Source: Cylindrodendrum hubeiense | Lineage: Eukaryota; Ascomycota; Sordariomycetes; Hypocreales; Nectriaceae | Assembly (NCBI GenBank): GCA_014621425.1 | Contig: JAANBB010000065.1 | Span: 1-64,000 of the forward strand | DNA: 64,000 bases | Reading direction: 5' to 3' | Shown here: piece after piece, positions 1 to 12,000 of the stretch | Layout of the letters: the number at the start of each line of letters is the position of its first letter | How positions within the stretch are numbered: the stretch's first letter is position 1 | Position numbers and translations under genes: made by a program | Notes under the pieces: model-generated | What the model was told of the DNA's origin: nothing | Database searches by the model: none | The model's input: only the letters and a program-made list of their open reading frames with translations

Positions 1-200
1 GGGCTCGCGGGGCTCACGGGGCTCACGGGGCTCGCGCGTTCGGGCGGGCGCCTTCTGCTCTCCATTGGCCTTCTCAGCAGACTCAGCCTTCTCAGCGGAC
101 TCGGCCTTCTCAGCAGCCTCGGCCTTCTCGGCAGACTCAGCCTTCTCGGCAGACTCGATAGCAGCGGCGGCAGCGGCGGCCTCCTCTGCTTGCTTGGCAG
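1..200 (-). repeat. In-frame low-complexity repeats encoding the eIF4B tail
   Basis: Positions about 66-165 hold imperfect 15-18 bp units (plus-strand core ccttctcagcagactcag) encoding alternating EKAESA/EKAEAA. Positions 3-40 hold a 12 bp unit encoding REP triplets. All units keep the reading frame, so they are part of the coding sequence and look like slippage-prone coding microsatellites. Confidence 0.8.
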
Positions 201-1914
201 CCTCGGCATCGGCCTCAGCCTGGGCCTCAGCGGCGGCAGCAGCCTCAGCTTCGGCCTTGACAGCAGCCTCCTTCGCAATGCGTCGGTCCTCCTTGGCCTT
301 TTCGTCGGCTTCCTTCTTCTCTTGCACAGCCTGGAGCCTCTTCTCCTCAATCAGCTTCTCCTTTGCGGCGGTATCAATGGGCCGGGCGGCACCGAAGGGG
401 CTAGCCTTGGAACTGGCGGCCGCGGAAGCGGAACCAGCCTCGGTGGCCTCAGATACAGTTCGCTTCGTCAAGTTCAAGCGAGGTCGGCCACCTGGAGCGG
501 GAGCTGCAGATGAAAGAGCAGGAGAGGGAGGAGCGCTACCGTCAGGCGAAGTGGGCTTCGCAGACTCGGGGCGCATACGCTCTCGCCACTGCATATCCTT
601 CTCGGCGGCGGTAACAGTTCGCTCTGCGCGCTCGGGATACTCCTGGCGAGGGGGGCGGGAACCCTCCTGTCGGCCCTCACCCCAGGCGGGGGGGGCATCG
701 CGGCGACCTCCTCGGTGGGACTCGCTTCGCTCACCAAGACCTCCGGCGGCAGGACGGCTGCCATCTCGGGATCCAGAGCCTTCCTCTCTGGCAACAGGAG
801 CCAGGGGTCCACGTCGCTCCCAAGTCAGCTCACGGGTAGGGCGGGCTTCGAAACCAGAATCGCGATCGCGAGGGGGCCAGCGATCACCAAACTCGCCGCG
901 GCCACGGTCGGCACCAAACTCGCCACGAGGACGATCGCCATAGTCGGAACGACCAGATCGTCCAGGCTCAGGGCCGCTGAGAGGGCCCTTGCGATCCCAG
1001 GCGCCCATCTCTCGGATGGAATCGCCCCTGCCGCTTTCACCGCTGCGAGCTAAGGAATGTCAGTCGATGTTGAGAGGTATGGGACCAAAGAGGGACTTAC
1101 GGGGATCGGCAACCTTGATCCTGACAGTTCGACCCTGGAACGACTCTCCGTCGAGGGTCAGGGCCTTCTCCAGGCCGGCAACGGTGGCGAACTCAACGTA
1201 GCCGAAGCCCTTGGGGCGCATCAGCTCACGGTCCTCGATCAGACGGACGCTGGCGACTTCGCAGCCCTCGAAGAACTCGGTGACGGCCTCGTTGGTGATG
1301 TCATAGGCCAGGTTGCCCAGATGGGCGGTATAGGGAGGCTGGGAAGGGATTCTCTGGGGAGAGCGCTCGCGGACCGAGTATCCTGGGCAAGTCAGCGTCG
1401 GTGAGCAGACTTGGAATGTAGGTATGACATACCCCGATCTTGCCAGGAAGAGGTGGAGTTAAAGCCACCTCCTCTCGAAGGCAGGGCCTGAGTGCCTAGG
1501 GAAAAAAAAGTCAGTCCACCAAAAGATTCGTGGCGAGGGGTCAAAAATGGCGCCTACCGGGAACTGTGAGGGAGTTAGCATATAAACACACATGGACGAG
1601 ACAGCGACAGCATGGCTCGAAGGGAGACGACGTACCATAAGTTTCCTCGACCTCATCGGCCCATGAGCCTCCACCAAATCCTGTGAGGGGAGTCAGTATG
1701 TGGTTGGTGATGGTGGGTGATTGTACGGCGATATGTGCGTGCGGCGGGGCGCGGGCAACAATGCGACACGGACGAGGGGCAGCACCAACCTGCTCCATCA
1801 GACAGAAAGTCCCCGAGGGACATCTTCTGCTGCTGTTCCTTCTTTTTGGGAGCTGCGAGCGAGGGACCGTCAGTAGCTGGATCTCAGCGGCAGGGAGCCG
1901 AGGGACTCACCCAT
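1..1914 (-). CDS. TIF3: Eukaryotic translation initiation factor 4B (eIF4B/Tif3), 3' end outside window
   Basis: RNA-binding factor that stimulates eIF4A helicase during mRNA scanning in the cytoplasm. I assemble six exons on the minus strand: 1914-1911, 1852-1790, 1680-1636, 1495-1433, 1382-1101 and 1049 to beyond position 1, all with GT-AG borders. The tiny first exon (ATG plus one base) splices to give MAPKKKEQQQKMSLGDF, the usual fungal eIF4B start, followed by SWADEVEE. One RRM at about residues 73-150 has RNP2-like AHLGNL and RNP1-like KGFGYVEF. After it come an Asp/Arg/Gly-rich region (REMGAWDRKGP, repeated RGEFG) and a long Ala/Glu/Lys-rich helical tail of AEKAES-type units. An REP-REP repeat runs off the left edge. 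The C-terminus and stop are not in the window. Family call is strong; the 4-base exon 1 rests on the good protein fit. Confidence 0.93.
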
Positions 1915-2661
1915 GATTGCGGTTTAGGCGGACACGCGCAGCGATTCGACGACCGATGCGCGTTGGACTGCAGAGGGCAAAGCCGACCTGGGGTTGGCTT
2001 GTCCTTGCGGCGGGCGTTGGGCGCGGGGGATGAGAGAGTCGACGACGGGGTCGGAGGCGAAGGCGGGAGTCGGCCAGGCCGGTGTAGGGTGGATTGGCAG
2101 GTCGAGCGGAGGGCGGAGACGGTCGTGATAGATGTTGGCCCCGACGAGTGTTGCCGTGTCTGGGGGTTGACGAGTCGAAAATTGCTCGGCGTAGGGAAAA
2201 AATGATGATGGAGGCGCCTGTGAGGGTTGCCTTAATTTTGCCCGGCCAGGAGTGGGAAGCGCTAGCCCTAAAGAGCGTTAGTTCCACCGGCCGGTCCCCT
2301 TTCTCGCTTGCAGGTTTTCCTCCGCGACCCAGGCAAGGCAGGAAGGAGCAGCCTTGGGCTCGGGCGCCCGCCGATGTCACGGGTTTTTGACAGCCTTTCA
2401 TTCGTCCTTTGCACTTTCGATTCAGCTCGTCCCGTCTTTTTGATATCTTCCGCGACGACCACCGTGACGAGACGAGCCATCTTGCGCGCCATGTAATTGT
2501 ATTGTATCAACCAGCCTTTTTGTAATTATATCAGCTTTGTGTCTTCTTCCCCAACGCTCCGCCACATCCTCCTCCTCCTCCTTCATCCGGATTTCCCTCC
2601 GCTCAGCTCCGCCTCACCATATCCTCGTCTGTCATTCTCACCGCAGAGCCGCATCATCACA
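1915..2661. promoter_or_regulatory. Divergent promoter between eIF4B and the Tim17-like gene
   Basis: About 750 bp separate the two divergent start codons. The part next to the plus-strand gene has pyrimidine-rich runs (for example ctcctcctcctcc at about 2570-2582), common in fungal leaders of constitutive genes. No clear TATA box was seen. Both genes look like housekeeping genes, so a shared promoter is plausible, but this is inference. Confidence 0.45.
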
Positions 2662-3481
2662 ATGGCCGATAGCGGCAGCCGAGACCCCCAATCGGCACCG
2701 ATTCGACGCCGCAATTCACCTCGTGGAATCTTTGCCCCCGAGATTGTCGATCTTTTGGTCCCTCCTCTCAAAGTCGGCGGCTGGGCTGGTACGTTTCATG
2801 TCCACGATTGAGCGAGCAAACACAGATGCTTACTTTCCTTCTTAGGAACTGCCGGTGTGCTAGCTGGTGTTGGAGGTTCCATCTTTAAAGAAGGCAACCC
2901 CGTCATCTGGGGTGCAGTTTCTGGGTTTCAGTGGTTCACCCTTGGAACCAGCTTCTGGTGTAAGTTGCCCCTGTACCGGGTACTTTTTTTATGACCTTGA
3001 CTCACAATCTTCAAGTCACAAGGAGTCTCACGATTCGGGCATGGGGTGGTGAGGAGCGGGTAACGCCATCTGACAGAACCAAGGCCAGCGCCATCGCCGG
3101 CACAGTGGCTGGCGCAGTGGGCGGCTTAATTCGTACGTTCAACCCATTATCATGGATTCGGCTTTTTATTCACTCATCACAGGCGGCCCATCCAACATTC
3201 TCCCAGCCATCGTTTGCTGGACAGCTTTTGGTGCTGGAGGTCAGATGATTGTGAATCGTATGGCTATGCGTGAGCCTAAGATCAAGGATGAGAACGACAG
3301 CTGGTTCCGCTCTAAATGGAGTCCTCTCAAAAAGCTCACTGACGCGGAATACATCGACTTTATGGAGGAGAAAATTTTGAGGGTGGATGCCGACATTGCG
3401 CTTGTTGATGATCGCATTGCTGAACTGAGGGTTGTAGAGAAAGCCCAGGAACAGACATCCCAAGATACCCCTTCTTCATGA
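2662..3481 (+). CDS. Small conserved membrane protein, Tim17/Tim22-like
   Basis: Four exons: 2662-2788, 2846-2959, 3016-3132 and 3183-3481 (657 nt, 218 aa), with consensus introns of 50-57 nt. The protein has a polar N-terminus (RRRNSPRG), then glycine-rich hydrophobic segments: GTAGVLAGVGGSIF, VIWGAVSGFQWFTLGTSFW, ASAIAGTVAGAVGGLI and ILPAIVCWTAFGAGGQ. The charged C-terminus looks helical. Gly-x3-Gly helices with a basic loop between them resemble the Tim17/Tim22/Tim23 and complex I B14.7 group, so a mitochondrial inner-membrane location is likely. I cannot name the exact orthologue, and the family call is by pattern only. The exons join in frame and the start has a good Kozak-like context (cacaATGg). 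Confidence 0.75.
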
Positions 3482-6005
3482 TAGACAAAAACACACCATA
3501 CAACGCATGCAGGGAATTCATTGCCCAACTCAACCAACAGTGACATTCAAAGGGGGGTCCCTGACGTCTTACTGGTGATGATCAGGTACTTAGACAAGCG
3601 GCTGAAGCGCTCTGTCCAAAAGCCATGTGCCACGCATCGGCACATGGTGTAATTACGAGCGGGACTCCAGGGTGATGGCTAGCTACGTACTATTATTTCG
3701 ACCCCGCCCTTCCCAGGATTGCACGGAGCCTCACCAACAAACCTCAGTTCCCCAACAACTTCGACAACTTCCAGCCAATCAGCACGGCGTGACGCATCCC
3801 CAGACAGCGAAACATGAAGGGTAGCATGGCATGACACATGCTCATCGATGATGTTGATTGGTAACTGTCAAGAGCCTACGCTATGACACGCCACCGTAAG
3901 ATGATACGCCCAGGAAGTAACCTGCTGAATGAAACAAGGATGAGCCATCTTGCAGTGAGACGTGGTTTGCAGGGAGGGAGATATCGTCGGATTGTGGCTG
4001 CCACGAAGGTGGTGTGGCTTGTACACGGCGTTCTAGCTTGCTGTCAACAGTCGGCAAGCCAAGAGTGCGGGCACGGCTCCATATCAAGAAGAGAAGGATG
4101 GCACGGTCACAGAGAACATTTTTAGTTCAGCAGTTGATCTCCCGCCAGGGCACAAAACCTTGACGGGAACCTAGACGCCAAGAAAAGGCGACAGCGTATC
4201 AGTGGGTATCTGGCAAAACCCATGTGAATATAGCCGCCAAAGGGGAAGGACACGCTGCAAGAATGGTTATCGAGAAATGATGTGGGTGTAGATGCTCGGA
4301 CAGTCGCCGAGGGTTGCAGCGGTAGAACAGCCCTAGGCACGATTTGGTAGACGTCTAGACGTGCAGGGTAGAGTTAGAGCGAAACTACTTCGAACAGTCC
4401 ACCACCAAGGGAACAAATAACGGTGTGCGCTTCACCTTCCCCGCACCGAAGACGGGGATTAATGAGTATGACGACCAATGGCGAATTCGGGACGAATGCA
4501 AAGAAGCGTCGCGCGGAGATGGGTATTGGCGATCTACGTGTTATGAGGGCAGCGGCGGCATTGGAAAGTGGACTGACGTGAGAGATTCGCAGGAGGCGGC
4601 CCGCCAGCGCCAGAGGCACCAAGCTAAAAGGAAACAGTAGCTATTTGAGCGTAGCAGGTTGAGCCGCCAAGACGCTGAGTGATGACTGCAGGCCGCGTGT
4701 GTGCAACGTTGTTGTTGTTGATTAGCGAACATCGCAGTGCTACGTCGGTGTTATTTATTGTGATGTGACCAGGAACCAACATAGGTAGGTAGATAAAGGG
4801 AGGTACGTGGAATCCGACGTTCCCTTGGCTGTCTCGGTCGAAGACCCGGCCGAGATGACAAGATTAATATGTGTGTGCTGGGAGAATGGATCCGGGGCGC
4901 ATCAATGGCTTGCGCAAAGCAACGACACATGGGCGTTTTGGGAAATGGTACGTACCACCGCACTGCAGCTCCTGGAAAAATGCACCGGGAAATGTGGAAA
5001 TGTGGTGTGGGATGGCCCGTGCACCTCCCAAGCGACGACTGACGGGAGGCGCCGGTGCTGTACGTACCCCTCGTTCGCTGGGGACCTCCCTGCCGCTGCA
5101 GAGGCTCGCTGGGACTCGGCGGCGTGGGCAGGTACCTACAGGGAGGCCCAGTACCTACAGCCCAGCGCGTAGGTACCTCCAGCAGCTATGCGGATAGCTG
5201 CCAGGTAGCGCTCGGATAGCGGCCTCTAGCTGATGAGACTGGGAGTCTGGGACAGGGGCTGGCCCCAGCGGACGCAAGCCCACCCACCGGAGAGATACGT
5301 ACCTCTGTACCCAGCGACAATGGCTGATGGATGGCTTACTCCGTCCATCACTAAACTTCCCGGGCCATTTCCATCTTCTCCAACTCGGCGTATCTTTTGT
5401 CGCAGGCCCCTCGACGCCCTTTTATCCTCCCTCCTCCTCTCCGCCGCCTCGCACTTCTCCCCCGGTGTCGTTGTCGAGCGCGATCCTGGCCTCGCGCGCC
5501 CCAGCTCCGAGCTATCCCGTCGCCCCTTTTCCGCTACCGCGACGACCAGCGCCCTTGACGTCACGATTTCCCAGTCCTCCTAGCTTCGACTTATCTGGCT
5601 CCAGCCCGCCCGCCAGACCTGACTCGTCGCCCCTTGAGCTCGACACCACGCCGAACCTTCCGGGCCTGCAACACCACGGCATCCGATCATCGCCAGAACC
5701 GAGTCGCATCCATTGCTTCGTTGGCGCGGGAAGCTGCCCCACGGCTGTCCAGGAGGTTGAGACGGAACTTGTGGGACGCACCGGAAACTCGGCATCGCAC
5801 AACCACTCCCATATCCGGACCCGCGGCGATGGCGTAGTCCCCCTTCATGACTACTTGAGAGAAAGCGAGGGCATGGTACCTCTTCTGCTAGGAGCAAATG
5901 TAAGTTGGCCATACCACGCCACCCCATTCACACCGCCCCTGTACTAATGTTGTGTGCTCGTTGCGCAGTCAACCCAGCAGATAGGCTTGCGAGAGCCTAT
6001 ACATC
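3482..6005. other. Intergenic region with the 5' leader of the Fmp27 gene
   Basis: No convincing gene from 3482 to about 5560. The short ORFs here lack recognisable motifs and run across both strands. Positions about 5120-5215 are rich in gtacctac and inverted gtaggtac motifs. From about 5300 the sequence becomes pyrimidine-rich and probably holds the promoter and leader of the next gene. An ORF at 5327-5947 lies in this leader and ends before the main start. I read it as leader sequence rather than a gene. Confidence 0.5.
5900..5968 (+). other. Probable 5'-UTR intron of the Fmp27/BLTP2 gene
   Basis: A consensus donor gtaagt at 5900, branch-point-like gtactaatg at about 5941-5949 and acceptor gcgcag ending at 5968 define a 69-nt intron. 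It ends 37 nt before the ATG at 6006. The intron is non-coding because the coding frame starts downstream. Confidence 0.6.
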
Positions 6006-9000
6006 ATGGCTCTCCTCAATCCGACCTTCGTGTTCGGCCTAATCGTCCTGCTCTATTTATCCTCCTTCGTCCTCCTTGCGGTCCTTCGAATCCTCACCGG
6101 AATCTCTATCCAACGAATTGGCTACTTCTCTCTGCGACGCCTGGCATACACCCCGCGAGATGGATGCAGAATTGAGATTCGAGGCCTTGGACTCAACGTC
6201 CATCGTCCGACATTCGCCCAGCCGACATGGGTAAGCCTTGTCCTGAGTGAGCTCATCGTCACGCTGGACATTAGGGAGCTGGAAGGAAATAAGCCTGCCG
6301 ACTCCGATGGCGAACCGAGCGATACGGATACGGACAAGAATAAGACATCCGATGCGAAATCTAAGCCGATCCCCCGATCGCGATCCTCTCGGCGGGGCGC
6401 AATCATTCGAAGCGAAACATGGAAGAAGCTCACCAACGTCAAAGATAAGATCAAAAGGCTTCACAGAAATATCAACTGGCTCAGGCTGATCGATGTGGTG
6501 GCTACCAACTCTATTATCAACATTGTGGATGTCGGCAATATTCAAGTTGGAAGCTTCACGGTGTCCGTCGACACCCGGCCCAAGATGGTCGATCGTGCGC
6601 GCTTCTTTGTCCAAGGAAAGCATTCACCCAGCAAGGATCGACAAGCCGAGTGGACCATGACCGTCCGGAGTGTCTTGTTCACGGCTGATGGAAGCGAGTC
6701 GATGGAATTGCTAGACCATCTATTCCTTAACATCCATGGGTTCTTGTACACGTCAAGAGAAGGATTACGAGATGCCGCATTATCCTTGAAGCTTGGACGA
6801 CTTCACATCCCACTTGATGACATGCAAACATGTCTGACCAAACTAAAGCAGTGTCGCAAAGACCCGAAGGATCCGGACGTGGATGAGCCCATTGATATTT
6901 TCCTGGGCAAGGTGGTGCAGGAGGTGGATGAGCCAGGTAGCACGAATAAGGACTTGATGAGGAGTGTATCCGATTCCAAGGAGTTCTTCAGCTCCATCCT
7001 TCGAGGCGTTAAAGAGGTTCAATTTGCAGTCAGTTTCCTTGGTCTGACTACTAAGGTCCAGCCTGTCAAACCTGGATCCGATCCCATCTTGCTAAATGCT
7101 GCAATGAAAGAGGTCGGCATTGATCTCCATCGACTGGATCCCAAATCGCCAGCGCACAGGATGTACTTCCCCCCTGGGGCCATTGCGCACGAGGCGTTGG
7201 CCGCTGCCCTCTCAATTTCTGTTGGTATAGATGACGGCAAGGGCAAGTCTGATCGCCTCATTTATATCCCGATGGCCACCACGACGGTAAAGACAACACT
7301 GCTGTCCAAAACCGTGGAGGTCTTGCAAGGCGGAAAAGCCGAGGAGAGGAACACAAACATCATGTTTGCCAACTCCGTCGTCACCTCACCCTCCGTCGAC
7401 CTCGACCCCCGCCATATTCCCCTACTTATTGCGCTCTTGAAGTCAAAGCCAAAGGCTCAAAGACCGAAAACCGACAACCGCCATATCATCTCACGCCTCC
7501 TACCAAAGGCGAATGTCAAGTTCTCTATGCACGAGCCGGTCGTGCGCATTAAACTAAAGCCGTTGCAGAAGACGGAAGACCCAGACGACTTCGACCTCAT
7601 CATCTCATCCATCTCATCCATCTCCCTTGACATGGAATCCTCACACTCCCTCATTGAAGACATTCACTACTCCTTAGATGGCGCAGTACGCCTTCAATCT
7701 CATGATCTTTACTACCAAACTAATACGGGTGACCGATTTAATCTCATTACTACAGAGTCGTTCGACATGAAAGTGCATCTGGGCGCAAGGCCCGACGTCT
7801 ACGTTGAAATGACTGGAAATCTCCAGTCAGCCTCTGTCAGCATGGTTAGACCCGAAATCACAGATGGCCTTCGTCAAATTGTCCGAGAGTTACGATTCGA
7901 CGTGGAACCGGAGAAAGATAAGGCTGTCAAAGCCTCCAAGGGTCATAACTTCCTACGCTCAATGCCGAGCTGGCTTCTTCGGTACCAGGTTGAGGTAACA
8001 GACTTCAGCGTTGAAATTGCCGGAATTGACGAGGACATTTCGGACGACACTCGCGGAATTTTCTTGCACTGGGACAATGCAGCGGCCGAGTACCGTGCTC
8101 ATCGATTTGATGGGTTGCAGAGACGGCAATCAAGAAGACGCGCCAATAGCCGATCCATGACGCAGTCTGATTCCGACCTGACGCCTCCGTCAAATTCCCC
8201 ACGGATGAAAAAGAAGCCGCAGAACATTGGAGATGGCCGTCGACTTACCTTACATGCCCGAGGAATCGAGGCACAGATTATGGACGCTATGGACAGGCTG
8301 GAACCGGAGCCCTTCATCAGCATTCCTCGTCTCGAGATGTTGCTATCTGCGGCAAGTGATGCTCATGGTCCCATGTTCAACGTTCAAGTGACGGTACGGA
8401 CCATTCTTGCCCAGTACTCCCTGTATCGACATTATGCCGTGGGAGTAGCTGTCATGACATTGCAGAAGGCCTTTATGCGGACCAGCCGTGACCTCCCGCG
8501 ACGCAAATCGGAGAGCAGCGCGAAGAACCTATCTCCTCCTTCTAGTCGCCTGGCACCCCCAGGGTCTGAAGATAGCGGTGCACAATCTACGACCACCCCG
8601 GAGATGGTTACTATTGACTTCAAGGCGGCTCTGGTGCAGCTGAAGGCCGAGATGCCACACGATCCAGCTATGATGCTGCACATGTATGGCCTGGAGATGG
8701 GCCGACAGAGATGGTCTACTCCGTACATTGCCGCGAAACTTGTTCGCCTGTACACTGAGCCCCCACGAATGCGCAATGTCTGGGCTAGAGTGCTCAGCAT
8801 TAAATCAGGCCGCCTTGATTTCCGCGAGTCAAAGCGGAAGACACCGCACGGCGCCGTCATCGAGGAGAAGATGATCGACATCGTGACGGAGGCTGTCCGC
8901 ATTGGTATTCCTCACGAGGTCATCCTCAGTCGTGTCAGTGACAACATCATCAATGTCATCAAGGCAGTCCAGCAGCTCCACCATCGGTTCAAGACAGGAA

Positions 9001-12000
9001 CCAATGAATACATTCTCGAAAAGAAGCCTGAAGGTCCCAAGGTGGTGCCAAAGGTTTCTGTCAGAGCTCGAAATTTCCTCTTTGAACTGGAAGATGGCGC
9101 CTTTGAGTGGAAACTCGGTATGATCTACCGCACTGGTCGCATTGAGCAAGTACAGCGAATTGCTCGAGAGGATGCCTTCCGGGTCAAGTTGAAGAGAGTT
9201 CGCGAGGAGGAGATTCGGAGGGGAACGAGTAGGATCCGATCACGATCGACTTTCCCACGCGGACGGCCCGATGCCCCCTCTTCGTCTTCATTCCGCAGTC
9301 GAAGTCTCGATGCGATGAGCGGAACAGATGGGCACAATAACTCCCACCGTGGAAGGGTTCCTAGGTACGACCCCGAGTCGGAGAACTTTGGGGTCAACGG
9401 GTCCTCCAAGGTTTCTGAGCATGCTGCTCGGTATCACTTGGACGTGTTCAATGGCCAGAGCTGGAAGAAGCGCATCGAAAAGGCTTACCAGCTGTGCGAG
9501 AATAACGTCAAGGAGGCTCGAAGCAAGTTTTGGGGCCCTAGCCAACTTCCGGACGACATCGAAGAGGTTGAGAACCTGCTCGAGGTACCTCCCCGACCAG
9601 CATTGATGTCCACACTGATCAGTGACCTACATTTCACACTTGATAAACCAACATTCCCGATGAAAGACCTTCCGGACTTCTTGCATAAGATTGGAAAGGG
9701 AATGCCGAGGGACATGCAGTATAGTCTGCTTGTGCCGATGCATGTGGGCATTGAGATGGGCGAGGCCAAGGTGACACTACGCGACTACCCGTTGCCGTTC
9801 TTGCACATTCCTGCAATGAAGTATGGGCAGTCATCGAAGCTTCAGTCTGTGTCATTGAAGTCAAATTTTGTCATTGCCGAAGAGTTCCGAGGAGTCGAGT
9901 CGACCCGTCGAGTTCGTGTCAACGTTATCCCACCTAGGAACGCTTCAGGCGAGGGCAGCTTTGCAATTGAGGTTCGCCGTACAATCGGCCCTGTCAAGTC
10001 ATACTCCGATGTGTATATGGATGTCAACACGGCTCTGCCGACCCGCTTCACCTGGGGCCCTTGCTACCAGCCAGCCGTCCAGGATATGATGATGGTCATC
10101 GAATCCTTCACGAAGCCCCAATTCGATCCATCTGAGAGAGTTGGCTTCTGGGACAAGCTCCGACTGAACTTCCACTCCAAGATACATGCAGCTTGGAAAG
10201 GTGACGGCGACGTGCACCTTGCGCTGAAGGGCACACGCGACCCATACCAGGTCACAGGAAATGGCGCAGGTTTCCTCATGTGCTGGCGTAACGATGTCAA
10301 GTGGAGTGTCAACGGAGAGGACGACCCGAAGCGCTTCATCGCCGTTGAAAGTAGCGAGTATGTTCTCGCAATTCCCGACTACAGCCACGAGGTTCGAGAA
10401 GCAGCGCGACAGCAGAATGAGCTCATCAGCAATTCACCCGAAGACAAGTTCAAGTCCGAGGCCACATTTAAGAAGGTCGTGATGAAACTTTCGGGCAAAG
10501 TACAGTTTCTGCTTGGCCTCATCTTCGAGCGGGCGATTGAGGATGGACTGCGCAGTTTCGACTTCAGACCTCATTATGACATCGTTCTCAAGAATCCGCA
10601 CTTCGCCAAGGATGAGAATGGTATCCCGTACGACGCCATGCGTGGCTTCAGGAGTCGACATATTCATCTGTCAATCGCAGTCAGGGCACCGGTTGACCGC
10701 GATTGGTTGTCCGAAAACCCAGAACCATCACGGAGTTATAACACAGTTCATCTTACTCCCCGCTTCTTCACCCACTTCTTTGCGTGGTGGGGTCTCTTTG
10801 GCCAGCCTCTGTCACTACCTATTCGCCAAGGCAGCCTCTTCCCCGCCCGTGAGAAGAACAGCAAGAAGTTTGGTCGACATTTGGCGACTATCAAGTACAA
10901 CCTTCTCCTAGCACCATTATTTCTGAGTCATATCTATAAACACAAGGACGTGGAGGACTACTCCGAAAATGCCGTTTCTGCCACCGGTGTCAAGGTCCGA
11001 TTTGACAGCTTCTCGCTGGATCTACATCAACGAAGAGAGGAGTTTAATACGCTTGGCAAGGGCGGTAACAGTGAAACTGCTCGAACGTCTGGGATTCAGA
11101 TCCACGCCGCTCAGCTGGATCTCGTCAGCGCAGACGTCCGGGCCGTGTCGGCAAGTTTGAAGGGAACAACTACGGAGGCGATCAAGAAGGGATCAATTGC
11201 AACGTTGATGAGTGATGCAGAAGACAAGCCAGATCTATCTCGTTTCACGATCCCTGACAACGACTTTAGCTGGATTGATATGGACGACTTTGTCGAGTTG
11301 GATTGGATTCTGCCAACCGAACCGCACCCTGACACCAAAATCCTGCCTCTCGTTTACGCCCCTCGGTTGACGTACTTCCGCCAGACTGACATTGGCGGGG
11401 TCATTGCTGGCGACCCAAGTCGAACGAGCCCATTTGGCAACGAACCCACCCATTTCTGCATCCTGAACCATGACAACGATCCAATCCGAGTCCAAGGCCA
11501 ACTAATCCAGGAGCGACTTGACCAGCTTGGTGTTCAAATGCAGACGCATCACCGCAACGTGGGCGAAGCTGAGCTGAAGGTTATCAGGTCTGATGGGAAA
11601 GACCCTGAACTAGTCCAGGACTTTGAAGCATTGAGGAAGCATACCGCTGTTTTGCGGGAGAAGAAGGAGTTCCTGGAAACACTCCTAGGCCAGACGCAGG
11701 CGAAACCGTCGTGGAGCAGCCAAAGAATGAGCGGAGACCGAAAGCGATCTGTGGGCTCGATTGGCATCCACGATGAGACTCTCCATATTCCATCGACCAC
11801 GGAGTTCGAAAGCGAGTTCAACAACCGATTCGTCATCCACAACATGCAATTGAAGTGGAACAACTTGTTGCGAAACATTGTGCTTCGCTACTTCCACCAG
11901 AACAGCCAACGACGTGGATTCATCTACTATCTCTCGCGTCCAGCCATCAAGTTTATTCTGGACATCGTGGAAGAACAGAACAAAGCCAAGGCCAACAGCA

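Noticed and set aside
65..1053. Plus-strand ORFs (292 and 112 codons)
   Set aside because: They are shadows of the eIF4B coding repeats on the other strand; their translations are low-complexity (FSADSAFSADS).
5327..5947. 206-codon plus-strand ORF
   Set aside because: It lies in the pyrimidine-rich leader, overlaps a consensus leader intron, and its Pro/Ser-rich translation has no domain.
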